A program made the position numbers and the translations under genes. From Zafaria cholistanensis (GTDB lineage Bacteria; Actinomycetota; Actinomycetes; Actinomycetales; Micrococcaceae), in the NCBI RefSeq assembly GCF_008580665.1, contig NZ_BKDJ01000006.1, positions 49,212 to 113,211 of the forward strand: a DNA stretch of 64,000 nt, given 5' to 3'. Below, piece after piece: positions 63,853 to 64,000 of the stretch; positions within the stretch are counted from its first letter, which is position 1; every line of letters begins with the position of its first letter. The notes below the pieces were generated by a model, which was not told where the DNA came from, searched no databases, and worked only from the letters and a program-made list of their open reading frames with translations.

Positions 63853-64000
63853 AAACACGGAAGCGGAGCCTTCCCATGGTGCCGGGGATGGCAGGATTTC
63901 CCTCCGCGGGATCTGCAGGACCCCCATTTCACCCCCAGGCAGTTTCCGCACTCCGCCAGCGCGGGAACAGTGTGCGGGGGTGCCGGGAAGGGGCAGGTTT

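Larger units (their letters stand above)
63581..64000. other. Intergenic region upstream of the metal-transport operon
   Basis: 420 bp to the window edge with the Fur/Zur-like box, parS site 6 and the operon promoter. I see no gene; short open frames here have no ribosome site or family features. Confidence 0.5.

Overview
The window is chromosomal DNA of a high-GC Gram-positive bacterium (Actinomycetota), most like Micrococcaceae such as Arthrobacter and relatives. The evidence is the very high GC, frequent GTG starts and ATGA/GTGA start-stop overlaps. Gene order also fits: fhaA-fhaB-pstP-rodA-pbpA-pknA-pknB, then pabA, sortase E and crgA, then rhomboid, ppiA and DUF5324-like, then tRNA-Ala/Ile, gyrA, gyrB, dciA, recF, dnaN, oriC, dnaA, rpmH, rnpA, yidD, yidC, khpB, rsmG, parA and parB. 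This is the replication-origin region and the window runs through it.

Layout. 1-9.7 kb is accessory: a truncated secreted repeat protein, a MalT-type LuxR regulator with a membrane protein and a small peptide, two oxidoreductases, and a membrane-anchored GGDEF-EAL c-di-GMP enzyme. 9.7-13.7 kb is a small surface-matrix island ending at tRNA-Leu(CAG): a long leader, a TasA/camelysin-like secreted protein, and a SipW-type signal peptidase fused in frame to an ice-binding-like (DUF3494) domain, followed at once by a 5'-truncated transposase. 14-23.6 kb is the growth and division operon: FHA proteins, PP2C phosphatase, RodA, PBP and two Ser/Thr kinases with PASTA domains. 23.6-26.7 kb holds pabA, a 56-residue membrane peptide, class E sortase, crgA, a guanidinium exporter under a guanidine-III riboswitch, and a DUF3817 protein. 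26.8-38.3 kb is mixed metabolism and transport, interrupted at 34.1-34.6 kb by an oriC-like cluster of DnaA boxes about 14 kb from the real origin. 38.2-54.2 kb is core: DMT transporter, two tRNAs, DLW-39, DUF3566, gyrases, DciA, RecF, DnaN, oriC, DnaA, L34, RNase P protein, YidD, YidC, KhpB and RsmG. 54.3-57.3 kb is parA-parB. 57.6-63.6 kb is a leftward five-gene overlapping operon (two ATPases, MFS exporter, substrate-binding lipoprotein, fused permease) preceded by a Fur/Zur-like box. It resembles opine-metallophore export and uptake systems.

How the parts work together. The FHA/PstP/PknA/PknB set is a phosphorylation circuit controlling RodA/PBP peptidoglycan synthesis, and CrgA is a division partner. 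DnaA, the origin boxes, gyrase and DciA run initiation. ParA/ParB act on at least six perfect 14-bp parS sites between 54.4 and 63.9 kb, two of them inside parA and parB. KhpB, YidC, YidD, RnpA and RpmH form the usual membrane-insertion and RNA cluster.

The most novel candidates are the signal peptidase-DUF3494 fusion beside its probable TasA-like substrate, the second DnaA-box cluster, and the fused-permease metallophore-like operon. All function calls come from reading translations and motifs by eye; no database search was possible.
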